The translations under genes and the position numbers were made by a program. Positions 5,971 to 13,477 of a stretch of DNA of 14,497 nt are shown piece by piece (the stretch's first letter is position 1; each line of letters opens with the position of its first letter). Source of the DNA: Candidatus Cloacimonadota bacterium (GTDB lineage Bacteria; Cloacimonadota; Cloacimonadia; JGIOTU-2); contig JACNFI010000321.1 in NCBI GenBank assembly GCA_014384665.1, positions 1-14,497 on the forward strand, in the 5' to 3' direction. The notes under the pieces were generated by a model. The model was given only the letters and a program-made list of their open reading frames with translations. It made no database searches and was not told the DNA's origin.

Positions 5971-8900
5971 ATGAAAAGGTTATTATTAAGTTTGGCTATA
6001 TTTTTATTGATATTTTCAACTCTGGCATACACAAAGACTTATTCTGACAGTTGGGGAGATGCTGGTTTTAGTTTAGAAAGACAGGAGCCCGCAGGAGTAG
6101 AAATAAACTATTCTATAAAAGAGTTTTTTCTGGAAGATACAAAGATAAATGGAGAGCCCATGCAGAGTTTGCATCTTCCTGGAAGTTTTTTATTCAATGA
6201 AGAAGGTGCACCTGACATTCCAGGTTATGGACGTTATATTGCTATTCCACAGGGAGCCACAGCATCTTTAAGAATAATTGATTCCCGTAAGGAAATAATT
6301 ACGAATGTCAATTTAGCACCAGCTCCGCGTATTCCCCTTGAAACAGAAAAAGGACCACTGGAATACAATAAGGATGACAGAATATATTCAAGCAATGCTT
6401 TATATCCAGCCAATCCTGTAAAACTATCAGCTCCAACTCAGATTCGGGGTGTAGATGTAGTTATATTAGGAATTACACCTTTTCAATATAATCCTGTAAC
6501 AAAGGAACTGATTGTTTACAGAGATTTACGATTAGAAGTTTCATTTACTGGGGGGAGTGGTCATTTTGGTGAAGACCGCTTACGAAGTCGTTGGTGGGAT
6601 CCTATTCTTCAAGATATATTAATTAATTACAACTCTTTACCTGAAGTAGATTATAATCGGAGCTCCATATCTCGAACTGAAGATTATGAGTATATCATCA
6701 TAACACCTGACAATCCTGAATATATAGCATGGGCTGATTCAATCAAAGCCTGGAGAAATTTACAAGGTATTCGCACTGGTGTGATAAGTCTTTCTGAAAT
6801 TGGTGGTAACAATGCATCTCTTATAGAGGATACTATCAACTATGCTTATAACAATTGGGATATTCCTCCAGTAGCAGTTTTGTTATTAGCTGATTATGGA
6901 ACTGGTGGTGTTAGTGGTAATGGGATTATCTCACCTTTATGGAATTATTATTGTGTTTCAGACAACATCTATGCTGATGTTAATGGTAATAATCTTCCTG
7001 ATATAGCATTGGCACGCATCACAGCACAGAATGAAATTCATCTTTCTACAATGGTAGGTAAGTTTTTAGATTATGAGCGTGAACCTCCTGAAAATTCTCA
7101 TTATTACACACATCCTGTTGTTGCAGGTGGTTGGCAAACAGAACGCTGGTTCATTCTTTGCACAGAGGTAATACAAGGATTTTGGGAAAACATATTGGAT
7201 AAGGAGCCTGTTCGCGAATATGCGATATATGAAGGTTATCCTGGCACAGTTTGGTCAACAGCTCCAAATACAAACACAGTGGTGAATTACTTTGGTCCTG
7301 ATGGACTTGGTTACATTCCTGCCACACCATCATATCTCACTGACTGGGGCGGTAATGCTCTTCGCATAAATAATGACCTCAACAGTGGTGCCTTTTTTCT
7401 TCAGCACAGGGATCATGGAGGCGAAACAGGTTGGGGAGAGCCGGATTATGACATTTGGGACCTTTCTGGTTTAGAGAATGATGATCTAACTTTCGTTTTC
7501 TCAATAAATTGCTTAACAGGAAAATTCAACATACCTGGCGAATGCTTTGCAGAAGCATTTCATCGTCACCAGAGAGGTGCTCTTGGTATAATAGCAGCTT
7601 CAGAGGTCTCATATTCCTTTGTGAATGATACTTATGTTTGGGGAATATATGACAATATGTGGTCTGATTTTGACCCGGGATATGGAGGGAATAGTTTTGA
7701 TACTAATTACATTCTTCCGTGTTTTTGCAATGCTTCAGGTAAATATTACCTTCAGGTTTCTAACTGGCCATATAACAGCGAAAACAAGATAGTTACTTAT
7801 TATTTATTTCATCATCACGGTGATGCTTTTTCTACTGTTTACACTGAATTTCCTGAAGATTTGACTGTAATACATGATGGAGCTCTATTGAGTGGAGTAA
7901 ACTTTTTTACCGTAACTGCTGATCTTGGTTCTTTTATATCGCTAACAGTAGATGGAGAGATTATTGGCGTTGGGGAAGGTGTTGGCTTATTTCCTATTAT
8001 TATTAGCATCCCTCCTCAATTGCCAGATAACACTATGGAGGTGACTGTCACAAAGCAAAATTATTACCGTTACAGTCAATCAGTCCAAATAATTCCCCCA
8101 AGTGGTCCCTATGTAATATATGATTCTCATACAATAAATGACTCTTCTGGCAATAATAATGGAGAAGCAGATTACGGTGAGGATATTTTTCTAAATATGA
8201 CTCTAAAAAATGTTGGAATTGAAACCGCAAATGATGTAGTTGCATTTTTATCTACAAATGATGATTATATTACAATAATTGATAGTGTACAAAGTTATGG
8301 TACTATTCCAGCTGAAGGGACAGTCACACAATATAATGCATTTGAACTTTGTATTACTGATAATATTCCTGACCAACATCAAGTTTTATTTGATTTAGAA
8401 ATAACCGGAACAGATGAAAGGGAAACCTGGAATTCATCATTTACAATCTCAGTTAATGCACCCAATTTTTCTATTGGTAGTATAATAATTGATGACATTT
8501 CAGGCAATAACAATGGACGCTTAGATCCTGGTGAGACAGTTAATATTATCATTCCAAATACAAACAATGGTCATGCAGATTCTCCAAATGCTATTGGAAC
8601 TTTATCCTGTAGCATTGATTATATTACTATAAATGTTGGAACATACGATTTTGGAATACTTAATCCGGGAACAACTGAAAATGCTATATTTAATATAAGT
8701 GTATCCCAAGATACTCCAACAGGTACTCCAGTGCCATTAAATTATAACATTACAGCAGGAAGTTATACTGCTCAAGAAACATTTTACGAATATGTTGGTC
8801 TTTCTATAGAAAATTTTGAAACAGGAGATTTTTCCAGTTACAATTGGATTCAAGGAGGAAACAGTGATTGGACAATAGTAACCAATAATCCATACGAAGG

Positions 8901-9831
8901 AACATACTGTGCTAAATCAGGTTCAATTAGTCATAATGAGCAGACTGATTTATCAATTAATGTAAATGTGTTTTCTAATACAATTTCCTTTTATCGCAAG
9001 GTTTCTTCTGAAGTGAATTACGATTATCTAAATTTCTTTATTGATGATGTTCTTCAAGAACAGTGGGCTGGAGAATATGATTGGAGTGAAGTTTCATATC
9101 CAGTAACAACAGGTAATCATACATTCAAATGGTCTTATGTAAAGGACAATTCTGTAAGTAATGGTAGTGATTGTGGTTGGATTGATTATATTACATTTCC
9201 ACCAATTTTGCCACCTTATCCTGTATGTTATTTGAATCCTACATCTATTGATTTTGGCGAAGTATTTGTTGGAGAGGATTCAACTGCTCAATTTACTATA
9301 CAAAATTTTGGTAGTGAAACATTAAGTGGCACTATTACCACCCCTGAAGGCTATTCAGTTGCAGAAGCAGGTTTGTTGTCTCCACCAAGAAATCAGATTT
9401 CCTATAGTTTAGATATGGGAGAAAGTCAAAACTATGATTTAACTTTTGCGCCAACATTAGAACAATCTTATGATGACAATGTAGTAATAGCGATATTTCC
9501 CTTTTCGCATAAATTACTTGCAGTAAGTGGGGAGGGAATTCCTCCAGTCAGCGTTTCTGAGCTGGATTTTCTTACTGATACAAAACTTCTGGGAAATTAT
9601 CCTAATCCTGTGCTCAGTTCCACTACAATTAAATATCAATTAAGAGGAAGTTTTGCTCAGCAGAATGCAAAAATTAGAGTGTACAACATTCAGGGTAAAT
9701 TGGTTAAAACTATTGATGGAAAGAATGGTAAAGCAGAATTGGATGTATCCGAACTTCCAACGGGAATCTACTTCTATCAACTTAAGACAAAAGATTTCAA
9801 TGAAGTAAAAAAGATGGTTTTGATGCAATAG
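5971..9831 (+). CDS. Gingipain-type C25 cysteine peptidase, multidomain, T9SS-type C-terminal domain
   Basis: 1286 residues with a clear ribosome site (GGAGG 5960-5964). The signal peptide is residues 1-19 (cut after TLA). Residues about 25-215 resemble a C25 propeptide (LPGSFLFNEEGAPDIPGYGRYIAIP). The catalytic domain is about 237-590, starting YEYIIITPDNPEY; the His of the dyad is H482 (QHRDHGGETGWG) and the Cys is C514 (SINCLTGKF), 32 residues apart, close to the gingipain spacing. Then come two related beta modules each opening with a Gly/Asn/Asp-rich segment (about 720 and 841: D(D)-S-G-N-N-N-G), an adhesin/MAM-like jelly roll (about 949-1078: FETGDFSSYNW..GWIDYITF), an ASH-like domain (about 1088-1188: SIDFGEVFVGEDS) and the sorting domain (1209-1286: NYPNPVLSST, GIYFYQLK). 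Expected role: secreted protein breakdown or processing at the cell surface. The Arg or Lys preference cannot be read. The Gly/Asn/Asp segments may bind calcium (inference). Confidence 0.9.
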   Translation: MKRLLLSLAIFLLIFSTLAYTKTYSDSWGDAGFSLERQEPAGVEINYSIKEFFLEDTKINGEPMQSLHLPGSFLFNEEGAPDIPGYGRYIAIPQGATASLRIIDSRKEIITNVNLAPAPRIPLETEKGPLEYNKDDRIYSSNALYPANPVKLSAPTQIRGVDVVILGITPFQYNPVTKELIVYRDLRLEVSFTGGSGHFGEDRLRSRWWDPILQDILINYNSLPEVDYNRSSISRTEDYEYIIITPDNPEYIAWADSIKAWRNLQGIRTGVISLSEIGGNNASLIEDTINYAYNNWDIPPVAVLLLADYGTGGVSGNGIISPLWNYYCVSDNIYADVNGNNLPDIALARITAQNEIHLSTMVGKFLDYEREPPENSHYYTHPVVAGGWQTERWFILCTEVIQGFWENILDKEPVREYAIYEGYPGTVWSTAPNTNTVVNYFGPDGLGYIPATPSYLTDWGGNALRINNDLNSGAFFLQHRDHGGETGWGEPDYDIWDLSGLENDDLTFVFSINCLTGKFNIPGECFAEAFHRHQRGALGIIAASEVSYSFVNDTYVWGIYDNMWSDFDPGYGGNSFDTNYILPCFCNASGKYYLQVSNWPYNSENKIVTYYLFHHHGDAFSTVYTEFPEDLTVIHDGALLSGVNFFTVTADLGSFISLTVDGEIIGVGEGVGLFPIIISIPPQLPDNTMEVTVTKQNYYRYSQSVQIIPPSGPYVIYDSHTINDSSGNNNGEADYGEDIFLNMTLKNVGIETANDVVAFLSTNDDYITIIDSVQSYGTIPAEGTVTQYNAFELCITDNIPDQHQVLFDLEITGTDERETWNSSFTISVNAPNFSIGSIIIDDISGNNNGRLDPGETVNIIIPNTNNGHADSPNAIGTLSCSIDYITINVGTYDFGILNPGTTENAIFNISVSQDTPTGTPVPLNYNITAGSYTAQETFYEYVGLSIENFETGDFSSYNWIQGGNSDWTIVTNNPYEGTYCAKSGSISHNEQTDLSINVNVFSNTISFYRKVSSEVNYDYLNFFIDDVLQEQWAGEYDWSEVSYPVTTGNHTFKWSYVKDNSVSNGSDCGWIDYITFPPILPPYPVCYLNPTSIDFGEVFVGEDSTAQFTIQNFGSETLSGTITTPEGYSVAEAGLLSPPRNQISYSLDMGESQNYDLTFAPTLEQSYDDNVVIAIFPFSHKLLAVSGEGIPPVSVSELDFLTDTKLLGNYPNPVLSSTTIKYQLRGSFAQQNAKIRVYNIQGKLVKTIDGKNGKAELDVSELPTGIYFYQLKTKDFNEVKKMVLMQ

Positions 9832-9946
9832 AATTTTGTTAATGAAATTATTTTCAATTTTACCCACAGCTAAAATTGTGCTCTTCTAAAGCACTTAACT
9901 TATTCGTGTTTAGTGTGTTAGAAAGTTAAAAAAAATATTTTATTTT

Positions 9947-10007
9947 AACCATTTTGTTGGTCTCGGCTCCAGATAAATCGGGAGACAGGCGCCCATACGG
10001 AATGGTT
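9947..10007. repeat. Inverted repeat after the peptidase gene
   Basis: AACCATT (9947-9953) and AATGGTT (10001-10007) enclose GTCTC (9960-9964) and GAGAC (9982-9986) and a P1 half-site (AAATCGGGAGAC). This is another nested arrangement, about 115 bases after the stop. A weaker GTGCT..AGCAC hairpin lies at 9878-9894. Confidence 0.45.
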
Positions 10008-10152
10008 TTAGTGAATTTATATAATAAAAACTTAATTCTTCAAAATAAAAAGTAAAAAATTTGTTTTTATAAATCTAACCTGGACAAGCCCGTTCTCCGT
10101 AGTACTATGAAGGATGAACCAGAACCAAACAGGAAATATTAATCAGTAATAA

Positions 10153-10171
10153 TCCCCGATTAAATCGGGGA
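10153..10171. repeat. P1 palindrome, absent from the sister copy
   Basis: TCCCCGATT-A-AATCGGGGA pairs perfectly over 9 bp. At the matching place in 4105-4205 only four bases are found between the same flanks. Confidence 0.8.
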
Positions 10172-10183
10172 CAATAATTTCTA

Positions 10184-10201
10184 TCCCCGCGTACGCGGGG
10201 A
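10184..10201. repeat. Perfect 18-bp palindrome of the P1 type, absent from the sister copy
   Basis: TCCCCGCGT/ACGCGGGGA is a perfect palindrome. The outer TCCCCG/CGGGGA matches the neighbouring P1 unit but the centre differs, so the two are separate insertions or a diverged pair. Confidence 0.75.
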
Positions 10202-10320
10202 CTAATTCCTAATGTCAAATAAAATGACAAAGCCCAAATATTTAATCCTCAAAATACCTAAAATCACAAATGCCTAAAAATCCAAAATCCAAACATAAAA
10301 AACCTATTTGATGTTTGTTC

Positions 10321-10386
10321 ACCCCATTAGATATTTATCTTGTTCGATTCTTTACTATTTCATGTAGTAAAATTATCTAACGGGGT
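10321..10386. repeat. P2 inverted repeat with an inner hairpin
   Basis: ACCCCATTAGATATTT (10321-10336) and AATTATCTAACGGGGT (10371-10386) pair at 14 of 16 positions. Inside, TTTACTA (10351-10357) and TAGTAAA (10365-10371) form a second stem with a 7-base loop. Two nested stems are thus present. Confidence 0.65.
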
Positions 10387-10413
10387 AAATTTGACATTGA
10401 ACATTTTATTAGA

Positions 10414-10460
10414 CCCGTTCTCCGTAGTCCCGATATAATCGGGACGAAGGATGAACTACG
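10414..10460. repeat. Extended P1 unit
   Basis: GTCCCGAT-ATA-ATCGGGAC (10427-10445) is an 8-bp stem. Its flanks cccgttctccgtagt and acgaaggatga recur around 10089-10117 (where the core palindrome is missing) and, with changes, at 2557-2598. So the unit is larger than its hairpin. Confidence 0.7.
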
Positions 10461-10469
10461 AAGGGTGAA

Positions 10470-10502
10470 CCAAAAATTACATGAATTTTATTGATAAGAT
10501 AC
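10470..10502 (+). repeat. Inverted spacer repeat, copy B, segment 1
   Basis: It matches the reverse complement of 3911-3943 at 31 of 33 bases. The sequence between segments 1 and 2 differs from copy A and holds the P2 and P1 units described. Confidence 0.8.
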
Positions 10503-10522
10503 TAATCTTTCAAAAATACAAA

Positions 10523-10548
10523 TCCCATAGGATATATATCCAACGGGA
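10523..10548. repeat. P2-family palindrome
   Basis: TCCCATAGGATA (10523-10534) and TATCCAACGGGA (10537-10548) pair at 10 of 12 positions around two bases. It lies about 75 bases ahead of the metallopeptidase gene and might affect its leader. Confidence 0.55.
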
Positions 10549-10623
10549 TAAATATGTTTAAATGCAAATGTCTCATATTACTTACTAATTGAGTTATTTG
10601 TATTGCAACATACTGGAGGTTTT

Positions 10624-11886
10624 ATGGATATAAACAAAATTAGATATCAATCAGAATTAAATGATACAAAGGAATTATACGAAATTTACAAAGTAAAACA
10701 GATTATTGATTCCCATGAAGAAATCTTAAAGGAACATATAAGCTTTAGAGAGAAACTTTTAGCAAACTCTGTCCGATTGACTTCTATAATATCCCCCCGA
10801 GTACATAGGATAATAGAAAATATAAAATCCATTTTTGATATAAAAGAAAATATTGAGTTCTTTGCTTTAAATGATACAAGCTATAATGCCTTTGCTTTCA
10901 AACAGAAATCAAGTATAAGTATTGTATTTACATCAAATTTACTTGAAAATTTTTCAGATAATGAAATTATGTTTGTTTTAGGTCACGAAATCGGACACAT
11001 CCTTTATGATCATAATCGGCTTCTGCTTTTATACAATCCAAATGAACAAAAAATAACCTTTTTGCCAATCCTTGCTGAAAAAAAATTCCTTACATGGCAG
11101 AAAAAAGCAGAAATTAGTTGCGACAGAATCGGTCTTGTTGCTTGCAAAAATTACGAAAATGCTGTCCAAAGTTTGCTCAAAATTTCTTATGGACTTACAG
11201 AAAAAAATCTTAATTTCAATCTGCCAGAACTTATGCGACAATTAGATGACCTTGCAAAATCTGAATATCTATCCCAATTAAGCTCAGCAACACATCCTAT
11301 GCTTCCAGTTCGTCTTAAAGCTCTGGAATTATTCAACAATTCTAAACTGTTTTCAAAAAAAGGAACAATCACACCTGAAAACCTTACCATAGAGATTGAT
11401 AAATTAATCGGTCTTACAAAATTCTATCCTCGTAATAAAACAAAAGAGCAAATGATGAAATTCATTGCTGCCGGGGGTGTCTCAATAATTGCAATAGATA
11501 AAGAAATAAATTTAGAAGAGATTAAGAGCCTTGTGAAAATCTTAGCTGATATTTTTACTGATGACCCTGAAAAAGAGATTATTTATAAAAAGAAAAAAGT
11601 AGAAGCTCAACTGAATAAATCTGCAGAATATATCAAAGCAAAAGGAACTGATTATGATAAATTCTGTGTATTACATTTCTTGACAGTCATTGCTCTTTCA
11701 GATGGAAAATATACTATCAAAGAGAAGAATATGCTTCTTAAACTCGCAGAATTAATTGGTTTTTCTAAAGATGAGACAATGGATGTAGTGTGGAAAACTT
11801 TGCAACAAAATGGGATAAATATTGATGTGCGACTTAATGAAATAGCCCAAAATGTTAAAGAACATTATGCTGATTATCTGAAGTAG
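10624..11886 (+). CDS. Cytoplasmic M48-family metallopeptidase with C-terminal TerB-like domain
   Basis: The start is ATG 10624, with GGAGG at 10615-10619; an in-frame TTG at 10603 lies upstream of that ribosome site and is unlikely. The 420-residue product has the M48 zinc site: H121-E122-x-x-H125 (LGHEIGHILYDH) and E163 with D167 (EISCDRIGL). LNDTSYNAFAF ahead of it is the usual substrate-strand region. No signal peptide or membrane helices are seen, unlike HtpX or Ste24, so it should be soluble and cytoplasmic. Residues about 275-415 form an all-helical TerB-like module with two acidic repeats (AIDKEINLEEI and ALSDGKYTIKE). TerB modules occur in stress-response and phage-defence settings, but the role here is unknown; it may sense a signal or partner that gates proteolysis (inference). 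The gene stands alone, with an ATPase gene 119 bases downstream. Confidence 0.8.
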   Translation: MDINKIRYQSELNDTKELYEIYKVKQIIDSHEEILKEHISFREKLLANSVRLTSIISPRVHRIIENIKSIFDIKENIEFFALNDTSYNAFAFKQKSSISIVFTSNLLENFSDNEIMFVLGHEIGHILYDHNRLLLLYNPNEQKITFLPILAEKKFLTWQKKAEISCDRIGLVACKNYENAVQSLLKISYGLTEKNLNFNLPELMRQLDDLAKSEYLSQLSSATHPMLPVRLKALELFNNSKLFSKKGTITPENLTIEIDKLIGLTKFYPRNKTKEQMMKFIAAGGVSIIAIDKEINLEEIKSLVKILADIFTDDPEKEIIYKKKKVEAQLNKSAEYIKAKGTDYDKFCVLHFLTVIALSDGKYTIKEKNMLLKLAELIGFSKDETMDVVWKTLQQNGINIDVRLNEIAQNVKEHYADYLK

Positions 11887-11927
11887 ATATGATAGAAAAA
11901 GCCATCATTTGCAGGAGATATTTTATA

Positions 11928-11976
11928 TTGACATATTTTTTTAAGTCGCAAATATACGACTCGTAATTTTACGACT
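11928..11976 (+). promoter_or_regulatory. Candidate promoter and operator of the ATPase gene
   Basis: TTGACA (11928-11933) is followed by TATACG (11953-11958) after 19 bases. Overlapping it are AGTCG (11944-11948), its complement CGACT (11957-11961) and a second CGACT (11972-11976), 15 bases apart, plus CGTAA-TT-TTACG (11962-11973). The half-sites straddle the would-be -10, as expected for a repressor site. This suggests the ATPase is transcribed separately from the metallopeptidase. Confidence 0.4.
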
Positions 11977-12005
11977 AAATTTTGTTGTAAAAAATCGGAG
12001 TTTTG

Positions 12006-13145
12006 ATGAGAAATCCTTTCCGTTATGGACGAATAGTAAAAGGTGAAAATTTCTGCAATCGGGAAAAAGAATTAACCGAAATTCATAAAGCTATTAGAAA
12101 TGGCCATTCTTTCTGGATATACTCACCAAGAAGATATGGAAAAACTTCTCTTATATTAAAAGCTTTTGAAAAAATAAATAAGGATATAAAAACTATTTAT
12201 TTTGATATGTATAATATTCAAATGCTTGATGATTTTGCAAGAAAATACTCTCAAGTTTTGGCTAAAGAATTATTTGATTGGAAAATTAATATAAAAACCC
12301 TATCAAGAAGAATAGGTAGTTACTTCCAAAACTTATACCCAAAAATTTCTTTTGACTCTTTTGGAAATCCATCTTTTTCTTTGGAACTTAGACAAATAGA
12401 GTCTCAAGCAGATATAGAAACGATTTTAGATGTTCCTGAAAAAATTGGTGAAAGAAGCGGAATAAAAATATGTATCGCTTTTGATGAATTCCAGGAAGTT
12501 AAAAGAATAGAACCATTTATAATTAACTGGATGCGTTCTTCCTTTCAAAAGCAGATAAATGTTTCTTATGTCTTTCTTGGTAGCAAGCAATCTTTGATGG
12601 AATCAATTTTCGCAAGTCCTCATTCACCTTTCTATGAATTTGGTTTCAAAATGCCAATTTATCCAATCTCACATACGGATTTATCCAACTATATAAAAAG
12701 GCAATTTCAAAAAACAAAATTAAAAATTAACAATAATACCATAAATAAAATTTTAGAAAAATCAAAATGCCATCCCCATTTTACTCAATATTTTGCTTCT
12801 GTGGTCTGGGAATTGATATTAGAAGGAGTTAGTGAAAATCAACCAGATTTTACAAAAAATTGGATGGACCGAATTATTGCAAGCCAGTCATTAATTTTTC
12901 AAAATATTTTCGACCAACTAAATCAAAATCAAAGAAAGGTTCTTACAGCCATTGCATCTCTAAATGAAAATGATAAACTTTTTTCTATCAAATATAGAAA
13001 ACGATTTGATTTACCTGATTCCTCCACAATGACCACCACGATTAAGAGCCTTATTCAAAAAGATTTAATTTACAAATATAATAATAAATATCAAATAAAT
13101 AACCCTGTTTTTGTGGAATGGATAAAGTCAATTTATACAAGTTAA
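12006..13145 (+). CDS. P-loop ATPase of the archaeal-type/STAND-like family with winged-helix C-terminus
   Basis: The start is ATG 12006, with GGAG at 11997-12000 (the TTG at 12003 is less likely). The 379-residue product opens with NPFRYGRIVKGENFCNREKE (3-22), the usual start of these ATPases. Walker A is SPRRYGKTS (40-48), in which the first Gly is Ser, as is common in this family. Walker B is ICIAFDEFQE with D160 and E161. A sensor-like YVFLGSKQSLM follows at about 186-197. Residues 308-375 (NQRKVLTAIAS..TIKSLIQKDLIYKYNNKYQINNP) form a winged-helix domain that probably binds DNA or protein. Members occur in many copies in archaea and in anaerobic or candidate-phylum bacteria, often as mobile accessory genes; their cellular role is mostly unknown. 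Codon use is as AT-rich as its neighbours. Confidence 0.8.
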   Translation: MRNPFRYGRIVKGENFCNREKELTEIHKAIRNGHSFWIYSPRRYGKTSLILKAFEKINKDIKTIYFDMYNIQMLDDFARKYSQVLAKELFDWKINIKTLSRRIGSYFQNLYPKISFDSFGNPSFSLELRQIESQADIETILDVPEKIGERSGIKICIAFDEFQEVKRIEPFIINWMRSSFQKQINVSYVFLGSKQSLMESIFASPHSPFYEFGFKMPIYPISHTDLSNYIKRQFQKTKLKINNNTINKILEKSKCHPHFTQYFASVVWELILEGVSENQPDFTKNWMDRIIASQSLIFQNIFDQLNQNQRKVLTAIASLNENDKLFSIKYRKRFDLPDSSTMTTTIKSLIQKDLIYKYNNKYQINNPVFVEWIKSIYTS

Positions 13146-13172
13146 ATCAGTTGTTACTGGGAGCATGATATA

Positions 13173-13214
13173 GTTTACCCCGTAGGATAACATTTTGTAT
13201 CCAACGGGGTAAAC
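13173..13214. repeat. P2 hairpin, possible terminator of the ATPase gene
   Basis: GTTTACCCCGTAGGATA (13173-13189) and TATCCAACGGGGTAAAC (13198-13214) pair at 16 of 17 positions around an 8-base loop, followed by TTTATTTCT. It begins 28 bases after the ATPase stop and is the best-paired P2 unit in the window. The T-rich tail would allow it to terminate transcription. Confidence 0.7.
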
Positions 13215-13235
13215 TTTATTTCTAAAGATTACGGT

Positions 13236-13331
13236 GGAGTGCGAAAACGAGCCCCGATTTACTCGGGGTGAACTTTTCGCCTATGCTAATATGCTGAAAG
13301 TTCGTCTCTTCGCTCCTCGTTTCAGCACTCC
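13236..13331. other. Three-way-junction structure of unknown role
   Basis: The outer stem is GGAGTGC plus GAAAACGAG (13236-13251) against CTCGTTTC plus A plus GCACTCC (13316-13331), about 15 pairs with bulges. It encloses two hairpins: CCCCGA-TTTAC-TCGGGG (13252-13268), and GAACTTTTC (13270-13278) with GAAAGTTC (about 13295-13302). A CCG-TTTTTGCT-CGG stretch follows. It could be a folded RNA, a single-stranded DNA recombination substrate or simply stacked repeats. Confidence 0.5.
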
Positions 13332-13477
13332 GTTTTTGCTCGGTATTATATATTGGGCACAGATGCAAACAGTTTTATGCCCCCAGTAATAACTAATAAT
13401 TTATGAAAGCAAAACGAATGTGTAATTAAAATATCCGTAAACACATTAAAATTAAATAATTTTAAAGGAGCTGAAAA

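Larger units (their letters stand above)
10075..10234 (+). repeat. Inverted spacer repeat, copy B, segment 2 (with palindromes)
   Basis: This region matches the reverse complement of 4105-4205 block by block but is 59 bases longer. The extra sequence is a 31-base insert at 10088-10118 (cgttctccgtagt..aggatgaa, a P1-flank-like piece) and two P1 palindromes at 10153-10171 and 10184-10201. The flanking blocks remain 94-100% identical, so the insertions or losses are precise. Confidence 0.85.
13150..13393. repeat. Composite 244-bp palindromic element (MITE-like) between ATPase and barrel genes
   Basis: The ends are 17-base inverted repeats, GTTGTTACTGGGAGCAT (13150-13166) and ATGCCCCCAGTAATAAC (13377-13393), matching at 15 of 17 positions. 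Inside are a P2 hairpin (13173-13214) and a branched structure with a P1 core (13236-13331). There is no reading frame or transposase and no obvious target duplication. It occupies nearly all of the gene-free gap. Confidence 0.65.

Noticed and set aside
10391..10413. TTGACA at 10391-10396 as promoter of the metallopeptidase
   Set aside because: No -10 at normal spacing and more than 200 bases from the start codon, within repeat sequence.
4105..10502. Composite transposon carrying the nuclease and peptidase genes
   Set aside because: The flanking inverted copies encode no transposase and their ends are ragged; dispersed spacer repeats explain them better.
10603..10623. TTG start adding seven residues to the metallopeptidase
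   Set aside because: The ribosome site at 10615-10619 lies downstream of it and is ideally spaced for ATG 10624.
13236..13331. Known riboswitch class
   Set aside because: The fold is strong but I recognise no conserved ligand-binding core, and it lies about 150 bases before the next gene inside a repeat element.
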